From positions 248,001-312,000 of the forward strand of contig NZ_JBLTWO010000001.1 of assembly GCF_049889055.1 (NCBI RefSeq): a DNA stretch of 64,000 bases, given 5' to 3'. The notes below the pieces were generated by a model. It was not told the DNA's origin. It saw nothing but the letters and a program-made list of their open reading frames with translations, and did not search any database. This document shows, piece after piece, positions 53,728-61,511 of this stretch. Position numbers and translations under genes: made by a program. Position 1 is the stretch's first letter, and every line of letters begins with the position of its first letter. The stretch comes from Rhizorhabdus sp049889055 (GTDB lineage Bacteria; Pseudomonadota; Alphaproteobacteria; Sphingomonadales; Sphingomonadaceae).

Positions 53728-55437
53728 ATGACTTCCCGCGACACCGCGACTGACCCCCTTCCCTCCGGTCGCGGTGCCGCACTTCCGGACGGCGGAGGCG
53801 TGCCAGCGTCTCCGCCGATTCCGCCCCGGTTGCTGACCGACCTCATCGACGGCGCCGTGCGCGATCATGGCGCGCGCCGGGCGATCGACTTCCTCGGGCG
53901 GCACTGGACCTATGCCGAGATCGGCGCGCTCGTCGACCGGGCCGCCGCCGGCCTCCAGGCGATGGGCGTCGGGCCCGACGTGCGCTTCGGCCTGTGCCTG
54001 CCCAACACGCCCTATTTCGTGATCCTCTATTTCGCGGCGCTCCGATGCGGCGCGACGGTCGTCAATTTCAACCCGCTCTATGTCGAGCATGAACTGCGCC
54101 ATCAAATCCGCGATTCGGGCACTACGGTCATGGCGGTCATCGATGTCGCGTCGATCCATGCCAAGGTGGCCGCCGTCGCCGAGGAAAGCGGCCTCGAGAA
54201 GATCATCGTCTGCCCGCTCGCGGACATATTGCCGCCCTTCACCTCGCTGCTCTATCGCCTCTTCAAGCGCGCCGAGATCGCGCGCTGGCCCTCCGATGCA
54301 CGGCACATCGCGTTTCGCGAGCTGACGGCGGCGAACCCCGCCGCATTCAAGCCCGTCGCGATCGATCCCGACGACGTTGCCGTGCTGCAATATACCGGCG
54401 GCACGACCGGCGTACCCAAGGGCGCGATGCTGACCCACGCCAATCTGACCGCCAACAGCCGGCAAATGACGCTGCATGTCGGCCATGGCGCGGAGGCCAA
54501 TGACCGGATCATGGGCGTGCTGCCGATGTTCCACGTCTTCGCGCTGACCACCGTGCTCAATTTCAGCGTCGACACAGCCGCCGAGATGATCCTGCTGCCG
54601 CGCTTCGAGCTCAAACAGTTCCTCAAGACCGCCAAGCGGACCCGCCCGACCAAACTGCTGGCGGTGCCGACGATGCTGACCGCGCTCAACAAGGCTGCGA
54701 CGACGCAGACCGTCCATTTCGACGATCTCGATTTCGTCGTCTCGGGCGGCGCCCCGCTGCCGTTCGATGTGCGTCAGGAGTTCGAGCGGGTGACCGGTGC
54801 GCGCGTGGTCGAGGGCTATGGCCTGTCGGAAACCTCGCCGATCCTGACCTGCAACCCGATTACCGGCGTGGTGAAGGACAACAGCGCAGGCCCGCCCTTC
54901 CCCGGCACCGTGCTGGAGATCCGCAGCCTCGACGATCCACACAAGATACTGCCGCAGGGCGAGCGCGGCGAGGTCTGCGCGCGCGGTCCGCAGGTGATGA
55001 AGGGCTATTGGAACAAGCCCGGGGAGACCGACAAGGTCTTCGTCGACGGGGCGATCCGCACCGGCGACGTCGGCTATCTCGACGAGGACGGATATCTGTT
55101 CCTGGTCGACCGGATCAAGGACGTCATCATTTGCGGCGGCTACAACGTCTACCCGCGTATGATCGAGGAAGCGCTCTACGAGCATCCGGCGATCCTGGAG
55201 GCGGTGGTGATCGGAGTGAAGGACGACTATCGCGGGCAGGCGCCCAAGGCCTTCGTCGTGCTGCGTCCGGACCAGACGGCGTCGACCGGCGAGATCGCCG
55301 AGTTCCTGAAGACGCGCCTATCCAAAATCGAGCTTCCCCGCGAGATCGAAATCCGCCAGAGCCTGCCCAAGACGCTGATCGGCAAGCTGTCCAAGAAGGA
55401 GCTGGTGGCCGAGGAAGCGAAGAAAGCGGCGGGCTGA
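53728..55437 (+). CDS. Long-chain fatty acid--CoA ligase
   Basis: Activates fatty acids as acyl-CoA via an acyl-AMP. 569 residues with the P-loop-like YTGGTTGVPKGAMLTHANL, the adenylation motifs GYGLSETSP and DEDGYLFLVDRIKD, and a C-terminal Lys in LPKTLIGKLSKKEL. The ATG at 53728 follows the FadL gene by 17 bp, so the pair is one transcript. It feeds the divergent degradation operon. Acyl-chain specificity cannot be judged from sequence alone. Confidence 0.94.
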   Translation: MTSRDTATDPLPSGRGAALPDGGGVPASPPIPPRLLTDLIDGAVRDHGARRAIDFLGRHWTYAEIGALVDRAAAGLQAMGVGPDVRFGLCLPNTPYFVILYFAALRCGATVVNFNPLYVEHELRHQIRDSGTTVMAVIDVASIHAKVAAVAEESGLEKIIVCPLADILPPFTSLLYRLFKRAEIARWPSDARHIAFRELTAANPAAFKPVAIDPDDVAVLQYTGGTTGVPKGAMLTHANLTANSRQMTLHVGHGAEANDRIMGVLPMFHVFALTTVLNFSVDTAAEMILLPRFELKQFLKTAKRTRPTKLLAVPTMLTALNKAATTQTVHFDDLDFVVSGGAPLPFDVRQEFERVTGARVVEGYGLSETSPILTCNPITGVVKDNSAGPPFPGTVLEIRSLDDPHKILPQGERGEVCARGPQVMKGYWNKPGETDKVFVDGAIRTGDVGYLDEDGYLFLVDRIKDVIICGGYNVYPRMIEEALYEHPAILEAVVIGVKDDYRGQAPKAFVVLRPDQTASTGEIAEFLKTRLSKIELPREIEIRQSLPKTLIGKLSKKELVAEEAKKAAG

Positions 55438-55442
55438 AGGAT

Positions 55443-55850
55443 ATGGACCAGGGGGTGACGGCGAAGAGTGAGCGCGACGCGCTCCAGACCATCCAGGACG
55501 TCGCCGACGAACTGGGGATGACCACCCGCGCGATCCGCTTCTACGAGGACAAGGGCCTGCTCGACCCGCAGCGCGTCGGCACGATGCGCGTCTATTCCCG
55601 GCGCGAGGTCGCCCGGCTCCTGCTGATCCTGCGCGGCAAGCGGCTCGGCTTCTCGCTGCGCGAGATCAAGGAGTTCCTCGATCTCTACGACGCCGATCCG
55701 CTGCACCTCGAACAGACCAAGCGCCTGCTCGCCCGCGTCAACGAGCGCGTGGACGCATTGCAGGCGCAGCGCGAGGCGCTCGACCAGACGCTCGGCGAAT
55801 TGCGCGACATCGTCGGCCAGTGCGAGGCCCGGATTCGCGCCGCACGCTGA
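55443..55850 (+). CDS. MerR-family transcriptional regulator of fatty-acid genes
   Basis: 135 residues; ATG at 55443, only 5 bp after the ligase stop. MerR helix-turn-helix: TIQDVADELGMTTRAIRFYE, then GLLDPQRVGTMRVYSRREVA. The C-terminal half is a coiled coil typical of effector-binding MerR regulators with no metal-binding cysteines. Position in a DUF2147-fadL-fadD-merR operon beside the beta-oxidation operon suggests that it is a LiuR/PsrA-like fatty-acid sensor; this is inference from context. Confidence 0.88.
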   Translation: MDQGVTAKSERDALQTIQDVADELGMTTRAIRFYEDKGLLDPQRVGTMRVYSRREVARLLLILRGKRLGFSLREIKEFLDLYDADPLHLEQTKRLLARVNERVDALQAQREALDQTLGELRDIVGQCEARIRAAR

Positions 55851-55939
55851 CCGGACGGCGGCAATGTCGCAATTCGCTTGCGCTGACGCTTCCCATGCCT
55901 AGCCTCGGACCCCGACGCCAACCGCATCGAGGACATGCC

Positions 55940-56452
55940 ATGCGCCCTGCCCTGACCGCTGCCCTTCTCCTGTCCGCGCTCGCCTCACCCGCCGCCGCCC
56001 AGTCGGTCGCCCCGGTCGAGCGGATCGCCAGCCCCGGCCCCGACGGCAAGCCCGGCCTGATCCTGAAGGGCGTGATCATCCCCGGCGGTTATGAGACCTT
56101 CTACCTTTCGGGCCAGCTCGCCGACCCGATCGATCCCGCCCGCAAGGAGACAGTCGAGGATTTCGGCGACACCAGGACGCAGACCGTCAGCACGCTGCGC
56201 AAGATCAAGGCGCTGCTCGAATCGAAGGGCTATGCGATCCGCGACGTGGTGAAGATGCAGGCCTTCCTCGCCGCCGATCCCAAGCTGGGCAAGATCGACT
56301 TCGCCGGCTTCAACGCCGGCTTCCGCGAGTTTTTCGGATCGGCCGACAATCCCGACACGGTGGCGCGGTCGACCTTTCAGGTCGCCAATCTGGTCGCACC
56401 GCAATTCCTGGTCGAGCTGGAGGTGACGGCGGTCCGCCCTGCCAAGCGCTGA
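55940..56452 (+). CDS. Exported RidA-family protein
   Basis: 170 residues from the ATG at 55940. It starts with an evident signal peptide (RPALTAALLLSALASPAAA) before the RidA domain. The conserved Arg is in VARSTFQVANLVAP, and the rest follows the fold (ETFYLSGQLAD, TLRKIKALLESKGY, VELEVTAVRP). Cytosolic RidA deaminates reactive enamine/imine intermediates; an exported copy must have another target. It is convergent with the L,D-transpeptidase gene. Confidence 0.88.
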   Translation: MRPALTAALLLSALASPAAAQSVAPVERIASPGPDGKPGLILKGVIIPGGYETFYLSGQLADPIDPARKETVEDFGDTRTQTVSTLRKIKALLESKGYAIRDVVKMQAFLAADPKLGKIDFAGFNAGFREFFGSADNPDTVARSTFQVANLVAPQFLVELEVTAVRPAKR

Positions 56453-56461
56453 CGCCGCCGG

Positions 56462-56968
56462 TCAGGCGATCTCGACAGCGTCGCCGGGCGCCAGCAGCGG
56501 CAACAGCGCGAGCAGCGCCGGCTTCTCGACCGCGACGCAGCCGGCGGTCGGGCGGCCCTCGCTGCAATGGAGGAAGATCGCGCTGCCCCTGCCCGGCACG
56601 GGCGGCGCGTCATTATGGCCCAGCACGACGATGACGTCATAGGCGCCGTCCTCGCGGATCAGCCGCTCGGCCGAGTGCGCGTGCGGGTGGCGGACGGGGC
56701 GGTTATATTCGGGGTCTTCAATTCCGTCCGACCAGCCATCGTCGGGGCCGATCCAGCGCCAGGGCAGGCGCAGACCCGGTACCGGCGCGGCGGCTCCCTT
56801 GCGGAACAGGATCGACCGGATCGGCCAGCGACCGAGCGGGGTCATGCCGTCGCCCTCGCGCTTCTCGTCGGCGGGGCAGGCGCCAGACCGGCCGATCGCG
56901 CAGGGGATGGCCACGCCGTCCGGGCCGGTCAGCGTCAGCGCCGCGACATCGACCCGGATATCGGTCAC
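56462..56968 (-). CDS. YkuD-domain (L,D-transpeptidase-like) protein
   Basis: 168 residues from a GTG at 56968. It has a YkuD domain with VVLGHNDAPP, SAIFLHCSEGRPTAGCVAV (His, Ser/Thr and the catalytic Cys) and RWIGPDDGWSD. No signal peptide or membrane helix is visible, unlike the secreted enzyme at 37 kb. It may be exported by another route or act in the cytosol. It sits 13 bp after ribA on the same strand and ends 10 bp from the convergent RidA gene. Confidence 0.85.
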   Translation of the reverse strand: MTDIRVDVAALTLTGPDGVAIPCAIGRSGACPADEKREGDGMTPLGRWPIRSILFRKGAAAPVPGLRLPWRWIGPDDGWSDGIEDPEYNRPVRHPHAHSAERLIREDGAYDVIVVLGHNDAPPVPGRGSAIFLHCSEGRPTAGCVAVEKPALLALLPLLAPGDAVEIA

Positions 56969-56981
56969 GACTGGATATCGC

Positions 56982-58043
56982 TCACAGGACGTGACCGGTG
57001 CGGTCGCGCTTGGTCGCCAGATAGGCGCTGTTATGCGGGTTCTCGCCCATCTTGTGGGGGACGCGCTCGGCCACCGCGATGCCCGCCGCTTCGAGCCCCG
57101 CGACCTTTTGCGGATTGTTGGTCAGCAGCCGGACCTTCACCTGCCCGAGCAGCGACAGCATCCGCGCGGCAACGCGGAAGTCACGCTCGTCGACGCCGAA
57201 GCCCAGCCGCAAATTGGCGTCGACCGTGTCGAAGCCCTGATCCTGCAGCGCATAAGCGCGCAGCTTGTTGATCAGGCCGATGCCGCGCCCTTCCTGCCGC
57301 AGATAGAGCAATATCCCCCAGCTGGCCTCGGTCATCGCCTTGAGCGCACCGTTCAACTGCGGACCGCAGTCGCATTTGAGCGATCCCAGCACGTCGCCGG
57401 TCAGGCATTCGCTGTGCAGGCGGACGAGCGGCGGCGTGCCGTCGGGCGTGCCGATGATCAGCGCGACATGCTCGGCCGCATCGGCGACATGGCGGAAGGC
57501 GACGATCTCGGCCCGCTCGCTGGCCGCGACCGGCAGCCGCGCCTGCGAGGCGATCACCAGATGCGCGGGATCCTCATATTCGTCGAGCGACGCGGCGGCG
57601 AGCTCGGCCTCGACCGGGCCATCGGCGCGCACGAACAACGCAGGCAAAAGACCCGCCAGCCGGGCGAGGCGGAGCGCCGCAGCACAGGCGGCGGGTGCGG
57701 TCACGCCCTTGGCGCGGAACGGTCCCTTCAGCGGCGTCGCCATGTCGCGCACCGGATCGGCGAGCGCGATCGCGGTCGGCAGGTCGATCCACGGCACCCG
57801 CTCGATCAGCGCCGGGCAGGCCGGGCTCGCCGCCTCGCGCTGGTTGGCGAGGTTGAGCGTCGCGGCGCGCGCGGCGGAGAGCAGCACGTCGGCTGGGCGC
57901 CCCTCGTCGAAACTGGCGAGCGAGACATCGTTGGCGGTCTCGATCGCGAGCACCACGACGCGTCCGTCCTCGGCGCTGACGCCAACCGGCCAGCCCCGCT
58001 TCAGCGCGTCGATCGCGCGCGCGGCTTCTCTTGCAGCGTTCAA
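56982..58043 (-). CDS. ribA: GTP cyclohydrolase II
   Basis: Opens the imidazole ring of GTP, the first step of riboflavin synthesis. 353 residues from a TTG at 58043 that overlaps the xth stop (TTGA), read as LNAAREAARAIDALKRGW. The zinc-binding cysteines are in LHSECLTGDVLGSLKCDCG and the catalytic motif in YLRQEGRGIGLINKLRAYALQ. The N-terminal ~130 residues are a family-typical extension found in alphaproteobacteria, not a full DHBP synthase. The bifunctional ribF gene is 2.4 kb away on the other strand. Confidence 0.96.
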   Translation of the reverse strand: MNAAREAARAIDALKRGWPVGVSAEDGRVVVLAIETANDVSLASFDEGRPADVLLSAARAATLNLANQREAASPACPALIERVPWIDLPTAIALADPVRDMATPLKGPFRAKGVTAPAACAAALRLARLAGLLPALFVRADGPVEAELAAASLDEYEDPAHLVIASQARLPVAASERAEIVAFRHVADAAEHVALIIGTPDGTPPLVRLHSECLTGDVLGSLKCDCGPQLNGALKAMTEASWGILLYLRQEGRGIGLINKLRAYALQDQGFDTVDANLRLGFGVDERDFRVAARMLSLLGQVKVRLLTNNPQKVAGLEAAGIAVAERVPHKMGENPHNSAYLATKRDRTGHVL

Positions 58044-58831
58044 AATTCGAACTCGGTCACCAGAGGGATGTGATCGGACGGGCGCAGCCAAGACCGGCAG
58101 GGTTCGCACACATAATGGTTGGTCGCCTGCTGCGCGACCGAGGGGCTGGCCCACATATGGTCGAGCCGCCGTCCGCGATCGGACGCCGCCCAATCCTGCG
58201 CGCGGTAGCTCCACCAGGTGTAGAGCCGCTCGGGCGGCGGCACGAATGTCCGGCCGAGATCGACCCAGTCGTGGCTCGCCTGCAGCCGCGCCAGCGTCTC
58301 GACCTCGATCGGTGTGTGGCTGACCACGTCGAGCAGCTGCTTGTGACTCCACACATCGCATTCGAGCGGGGCGATGTTGAAGTCGCCCACCAGCAGCGTC
58401 GGCTCACGCAGCTCTTCCGACCAACGGATCATGCGGCCGAGGAAGTCGAGCTTCTGACCGAATTTCGGGTTCACCTCGCGGTCGGGAATGTCGCCGCCGG
58501 CGGGGATATAGACATTCTCCAGCCGGATGCCGCAGTCGAGCCGCACGCCGATATGGCGCGCCTCGCCATTGTCCTGCCAGTCGTGCCGGCCATTGTCGTG
58601 CAGCGGCACCTTCGAGATGATCGCCACGCCATGGTGCATCGGCTGGCCGTTGATCTCGAAATGCGCGTAGCCGAGCTTGCGAAACATCTCGAACGGGAAG
58701 ACGTCGTCGCGGACCTTGGTTTCCTGCAGGCACAAGATGTCGATCTGCTGTTCCTCCAGGAACTGGCGGACGATGTCGATGCGCGCGCGGACCGAGTTGA
58801 TGTTCCAGGAAGCGATCTTGAGCTTGGCCAT
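58040..58831 (-). CDS. xth: Exodeoxyribonuclease III (AP endonuclease)
   Basis: Repairs abasic sites and removes 3' blocks. 263 residues from the ATG at 58831 (AKLKIASWNINSVRARI). The family catalytic residues are visible: LCLQETKV (Glu), LLVGDFNIAP (Asp, Asn) and RPSDHIPLVTEFEF (Asp-His at the C-terminus). Upstream residues up to 58888 are not part of the gene. First gene of an xth-ribA-YkuD minus-strand operon linked by overlap. Confidence 0.96.
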   Translation of the reverse strand: MAKLKIASWNINSVRARIDIVRQFLEEQQIDILCLQETKVRDDVFPFEMFRKLGYAHFEINGQPMHHGVAIISKVPLHDNGRHDWQDNGEARHIGVRLDCGIRLENVYIPAGGDIPDREVNPKFGQKLDFLGRMIRWSEELREPTLLVGDFNIAPLECDVWSHKQLLDVVSHTPIEVETLARLQASHDWVDLGRTFVPPPERLYTWWSYRAQDWAASDRGRRLDHMWASPSVAQQATNHYVCEPCRSWLRPSDHIPLVTEFEF

Positions 58832-58887
58832 ATCGGCGCGATGTAGCGAGCGGACGGTCCGAACGCCAGTGCCCCCTGGACATCCCA

Positions 58888-58990
58888 CCCCTCCCTTTCA
58901 AGGGAGGGGAAGGGGGTGGGTGGCGAGCGCAGCGAGCCTCCCCGTTCGTCCCGTGGGACTCCGCCTTGCCCCTCCCTTGAAAGGGAGGGG
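58888..58990. repeat. Paired palindromic repeat (hairpin family C)
   Basis: Two 22-bp hairpins of inverse orientation flank a 60-bp centre: CCCCTCCCTT-TC-AAGGGAGGGG at 58888-58909 and CCCCTCCCTT-GA-AAGGGAGGGG at 58969-58990. The arms are identical. Intervening sequence includes GGTGGGTGGCGAGCGCAGCG. It lies between the divergent xth and thyA genes; G-run segments could also influence transcription. Confidence 0.75.
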
Positions 58991-59012
58991 TGGAAGGGGC
59001 TACCGCTGCTTC

Positions 59013-59939
59013 ATGACCGAACATCCCGAACGACAATATCTCGACGCCATGGCGCGCGCCTGGGCGGAGGGCGACGAACGCACCGACCGGACGGGGGTCG
59101 GCACCCGCGCGCTGTTCGGGGTCACGATGCGCTTCGATCTGTCGGACGGCACGGTCCCGCTGATCACGACCAAGAAGATCTTCTGGAAATCGGCGATCAA
59201 GGAACTGCTGTGGTTCCTCTCCGGCGACACCAATATCCGCCCGCTGGTGCAGCAGAAGGTGCATATCTGGACCGACTGGCCGCTGGATAAATATCGCCGC
59301 GCCACCGGCGAGACGATCGACCGCGACGCGTTCGAGCAGCGCATCATCGACGACCCCGCCTTCGCCGCACAATGGGGCGACCTGGGGCCGGTCTATGGCA
59401 AGCAGTGGGTCGACTGGCCGCGCTACACCCCCGCCGGCGACGGGCTCTTCCGCCGCGAGGACCAGGGCATCAACCAGATCGCCGAACTGGTCGAGGCGCT
59501 GCGCACCAACCCCGGCTCCCGTCGGCTGATCTTCACCGGCTGGAACGTACCCGAACTGCCGGGCATGGCGCTGCCGCCCTGCCACATGACCTATCAATAT
59601 CATGTCGCGAACGGACGCCTGTCGGGCATCCTCTACCAGCGCTCCTGCGACCTGGGCCTGGGCTTTCCGTTCAACATCTTCGAAGCGGCGCTGCTGGTGC
59701 GGATGCTGGCGCAGCAGGCGGATCTGGAGCCGGGCGAGATCGTGTGGATGGGGGCCGACACCCATGTCTATTCGAACCACGGCCATCTGGTCGAGGAACA
59801 GCTGTCGCGCGAGCCGCGCGCCTTCCCGACGCTCAAGCTGGCGCGCAAGCCCGCGAGCATGTTCGACTATGCGCTCGAGGACTTCGTGATCGAGGGCTAT
59901 GACCCGCACCCGCACATCGCCGCGCCGGTGGCGGTTTGA
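59013..59939 (+). CDS. thyA: Thymidylate synthase
   Basis: Converts dUMP to dTMP using methylene-THF. 308 residues. Catalytic cysteine C190 lies in ALPPCHMTYQYH. Other signatures: DRTGVGTRALFG, LLWFLSGDTNI, GPVYGKQWVDW and YQRSCDLGLGFPFNIFE. Starts at the ATG at 59013 right after the repeat. Its last bases overlap folA (TTGA), forming the classic thyA-folA pair. Confidence 0.98.
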   Translation: MTEHPERQYLDAMARAWAEGDERTDRTGVGTRALFGVTMRFDLSDGTVPLITTKKIFWKSAIKELLWFLSGDTNIRPLVQQKVHIWTDWPLDKYRRATGETIDRDAFEQRIIDDPAFAAQWGDLGPVYGKQWVDWPRYTPAGDGLFRREDQGINQIAELVEALRTNPGSRRLIFTGWNVPELPGMALPPCHMTYQYHVANGRLSGILYQRSCDLGLGFPFNIFEAALLVRMLAQQADLEPGEIVWMGADTHVYSNHGHLVEEQLSREPRAFPTLKLARKPASMFDYALEDFVIEGYDPHPHIAAPVAV

Positions 59940-60445
59940 GCAGGGCAGACCAGTCGGGCCGACCGGAGATCGTCTTCGTGCTGGCTCGTGCGCTGAACGG
60001 CGTGATCGGCCGCGACGGCGACCTGCCGTGGCGGCTGCCGGCCGACCTGCGCCGGTTCAAGGCGCTGACCCAGGGCGCGCCGATGCTGATGGGCCGCAGG
60101 ACCTTCGAGAGCCTGCCCGGCCTGCTGCCGGGCCGACGCCATATCGTGCTGACGCGCGACCGCGCCTGGCAGGCCGAGGGTGCCGAGACGGTGCACAGCG
60201 TAGACGAGGCGATCGCCGCCGCCGGGGAGGCCCCGCGCCTCTCGGTCGTCGGCGGCGCCGAAATCTATGCGCTGACCCTCGACCGTGCCGACCGGATCGA
60301 GCTGACCGAGGTCGAGCTGGAGCCGGACGGCGATACGGTGGTCCCGCCCTTCGATCCGGTCCTCTGGACCGAGGCCGCGCGTGAGGCGCATCCCGCCGAG
60401 GACGGGCGGCCGGCATACACTTTCGTGACGTTGGTCAGGCGCTGA
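59936..60445 (+). CDS. folA: Dihydrofolate reductase
   Basis: Regenerates tetrahydrofolate after thymidylate synthesis. 169 residues from a TTG at 59936 that shares bases with the thyA stop (TTGA), indicating coupled translation. Characteristic motifs: ALNGVIGRDGDLPWRLPADL, LMGRRTFESLPG and LSVVGGAEIYALTL. Confidence 0.97.
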   Translation: MSRADQSGRPEIVFVLARALNGVIGRDGDLPWRLPADLRRFKALTQGAPMLMGRRTFESLPGLLPGRRHIVLTRDRAWQAEGAETVHSVDEAIAAAGEAPRLSVVGGAEIYALTLDRADRIELTEVELEPDGDTVVPPFDPVLWTEAAREAHPAEDGRPAYTFVTLVRR

Positions 60446-60480
60446 TTGCGCGGGCGTCCACCCCTTTCTATAGGCGGCCC

Positions 60481-61422
60481 ATGGAGCGACTGACATGCGA
60501 CCGCCCCGTGCCAGCGCATCTGCGCGGGGGCGTGGTGGCCCTGGGCAATTTCGACGGCTTCCACAGGGGGCATCAGGCGGTCGTCGGCGCGGCGATCGCG
60601 CATGGCCGCGCGACCGGACGTCCGGTGCTCGTCGCCAGCTTCGATCCGCACCCCGTCCGCTTCTTCCACCCCGATGCCCCGCCCTTCCGGCTGACCACGC
60701 TCGAGCAGCGCGCCGGGCTGTTCGCCGAGGCGGGTGCCGACGCGATGCTGGTGTTCCGCTTCGACGGGGCACTCGCCAGTCTCACGCCCGAGCAGTTCGT
60801 TTCGGACCTGCTGATCGGCCGCGCGGGCGCCGCGCATGTCGTGACCGGCGAGGACTTCACCTTCGGCAAGGGCCGCTCGGGCAATGTCGCCATCCTGTCC
60901 GAGATCGGCGCGCGCCACGGCATGACCACCGCCGCGATCGGCCCGGTCAGCGACGACAAGGGCTCGATCTCGTCTAGCCGCATCCGCGCCGCGCTGACCG
61001 AGGGCGATCCGCAGGAGGCCGCGCGCCTGCTCACCCGCCCCTTCCGCATCGCCGGGACCGTCCAGCATGGCGACAAGGTCGGCCGCACGATCGGCTATCC
61101 GACCGCGAACATCGCGCTCGATCGCTATCTGCGCCCGCGCTATGGCATCTATGCGGTGCGGGGGCGCCTGCCCGACGGACGCGTGATCGACGGCGCCGCC
61201 AATGTCGGCATCCGCCCGACCTTCGACCCGCCCAAGGAACTGCTCGAGGTCTTCTTCTTCGACTTCGCCGAAAGCCTCTACGACCAGGCGATCGAGATCG
61301 AGCTGATCGCCTATATCCGGCCCGAGGCGAAGTTCGACAGCCTCGAGGCGCTGACCGAGCAGATGGATCGCGACTGCGCCGAAGCCAAGCGGATACTTGC
61401 CGCGTCCAGCCCGGTCGCGTAG
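60481..61422 (+). CDS. ribF: Bifunctional riboflavin kinase / FAD synthetase
   Basis: Phosphorylates riboflavin to FMN and adenylates it to FAD. 313 residues. The N-terminal nucleotidyltransferase has ALGNFDGFHRGHQAVV; SSSRIRAALTEGD follows. The C-terminal flavokinase has DKVGRTIGYPTANIAL and YGIYAVRG. The frame opens MERLTCDRPV at 60481, 35 bp after folA. Followed on the same strand by ileS; the adjacency of ribF and ileS is ancestral in many bacteria. Confidence 0.97.
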   Translation: MERLTCDRPVPAHLRGGVVALGNFDGFHRGHQAVVGAAIAHGRATGRPVLVASFDPHPVRFFHPDAPPFRLTTLEQRAGLFAEAGADAMLVFRFDGALASLTPEQFVSDLLIGRAGAAHVVTGEDFTFGKGRSGNVAILSEIGARHGMTTAAIGPVSDDKGSISSSRIRAALTEGDPQEAARLLTRPFRIAGTVQHGDKVGRTIGYPTANIALDRYLRPRYGIYAVRGRLPDGRVIDGAANVGIRPTFDPPKELLEVFFFDFAESLYDQAIEIELIAYIRPEAKFDSLEALTEQMDRDCAEAKRILAASSPVA

Positions 61423-61455
61423 GGCCTGCCCGCAAACCCCGAACCTGTCCGACGC

Positions 61456-61474
61456 CGCCGAGACCGTCTCGGCG
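61456..61474 (+). other. Hairpin in the ribF-ileS gap
   Basis: An 8-bp stem (CGCCGAGA with TCTCGGCG) around a CCG loop, about 40 bp before the ileS start. It has no U-run. It may be an attenuator or a stabilising structure between the co-transcribed genes. No T-box or tRNA-like leader is apparent. Confidence 0.3.
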
Positions 61475-61511
61475 CCGCGCCTGACCGGCGGCCTGTGGAA
61501 CAGATCTTCGA

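Noticed and set aside
61423..61511. Possible T-box or riboswitch leader for ileS
   Set aside because: Only one short hairpin and 89 bp of sequence; no specifier or antiterminator structure, and T-boxes are rare in alphaproteobacteria.
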